Positions 5,071 through 5,407 of a stretch of DNA of 5,407 nucleotides are shown in pieces (within the stretch, counting starts at the first letter, position 1; each line of letters starts with the position of its first letter). The stretch is from Bacteroidota bacterium. Lineage in GTDB: Bacteria; Bacteroidota; Bacteroidia; Chitinophagales; Chitinophagaceae. The notes beneath the pieces were generated by a model. That model saw only the letters and a list, made by a program, of their open reading frames with translations. It had not been told where the DNA came from and searched no databases. Where the stretch lies: NCBI GenBank assembly GCA_023392185.1, contig JAEVZP010000247.1:1-5407 (forward strand). The letters run 5' to 3'. The position numbers were made by a program, and so were the translations under genes.

Positions 5071-5407
5071 ATGAATAAATACGCCGCACTGATTCTCTTA
5101 TTTTTCCTCGCCCTTGGCCTTTCTGCTATTGGTCCACACGATTATTTTACGTGGTTTCTGGAGGTGTTGCCCGCACTGGTTGGGCTGGCGATTCTGGTGG
5201 CTACCTTCCGCCGCTTCCGCTTCACGTATTTCGTGTATGTGCTGATTTTCCTTAAGGCTTTGATTTTGGTTTTGGGCGGGCATTACACCTACGCCGAAGT
5301 GCCGCTCGGCTATTGGGTGCAGGAGCTTTTCGGGCAGTCGCGCAACAACTACGACAAGCTGGGCCATTTTGCGCAGGGCTTTGTGCCGGCGGCGATTGTG
5401 CGGGAAG
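5071..5407 (+). CDS. yjdF: DUF2238 (YjdF-like) integral membrane protein, N-terminal part
   Basis: An open frame starts at the ATG at 5071 and runs off the window after 112 codons. Hydrophobic segments lie at about residues 5-22, 29-45 and 52-69. The DUF2238/YjdF signature HYTYAEVPLG follows (71-80), and then the highly conserved NNYDKLGHFAQGFVPA (92-107), where the Asp, His and Gln stand at a membrane edge. The E. coli homologue YjdF is an inner-membrane protein without an established activity. Family members are around 200 residues, so a little more than half is visible. The gene diverges from the paralogous membrane protein pair. The family match is clear, but the biochemical role is unknown. 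Confidence 0.88.
   Translation, partial: MNKYAALILLFFLALGLSAIGPHDYFTWFLEVLPALVGLAILVATFRRFRFTYFVYVLIFLKALILVLGGHYTYAEVPLGYWVQELFGQSRNNYDKLGHFAQGFVPAAIVRE

Noticed and set aside
5098..5367. 89-residue open frame on minus under the YjdF-like gene
   Set aside because: The + strand translation carries the DUF2238 signature, so this is a shadow.

Overview
The window looks like a chromosomal segment of a Bacteroidota bacterium of intermediate GC content. The RecA sequence has residues typical of that phylum (EHAFD, SGSWFSY, LREKIGVMFGNPETTTGG). A TAnnTTTG-type -7 element lies upstream of recA, and none of the start codons has a clear Shine-Dalgarno sequence. I cannot name the genus.

Layout from left to right. 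(1) The 3' end of a class III adenylate/guanylate cyclase gene overlaps, by an ATGA junction, a SAM-dependent methyltransferase gene, both on +. (2) A 162-bp convergent gap holds a small repeat mosaic and the intrinsic terminator of recA. (3) recA is complete on the minus strand with a recognisable promoter. (4) About 1.1 kb between recA and the next genes is a repeat-rich island. A small PD-(D/E)XK protein of the GxxExxY family sits in the middle of seven half-units of a CACAGAG/CTCTGTG palindromic repeat, arranged F-FR-gene-R-FR-R. (5) Two tandem paralogous genes on minus encode four-helix membrane proteins of unknown function, about half identical over their N-terminal halves. (6) Diverging from them is the 5' end of a DUF2238 (YjdF-like) membrane protein gene, cut by the window edge.

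The cyclase and methyltransferase genes are translationally coupled. The two paralogues very likely form an operon (30-bp gap). RecA is an independent housekeeping unit. The part that looks least described is the island at 2273-3153. Palindromic half-units point towards a nuclease-fold gene from both sides, like terminal inverted repeats. An exact 47-bp direct repeat brackets the gene, so recombination could remove it cleanly. This resembles the logic of REP elements with their dedicated RAYT transposases, but with a Cas4/RecB-like nuclease fold in place of the transposase. That mechanistic reading is inference only.

A second, window-wide signal is the 8-bp palindrome TTCCGGAA. It occurs nine times in 5.4 kb, against about 0.08 expected by chance. 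It lies in all three reading frames of genes as well as at the head of the repeat units, much as the HIP1 palindrome does in cyanobacteria.
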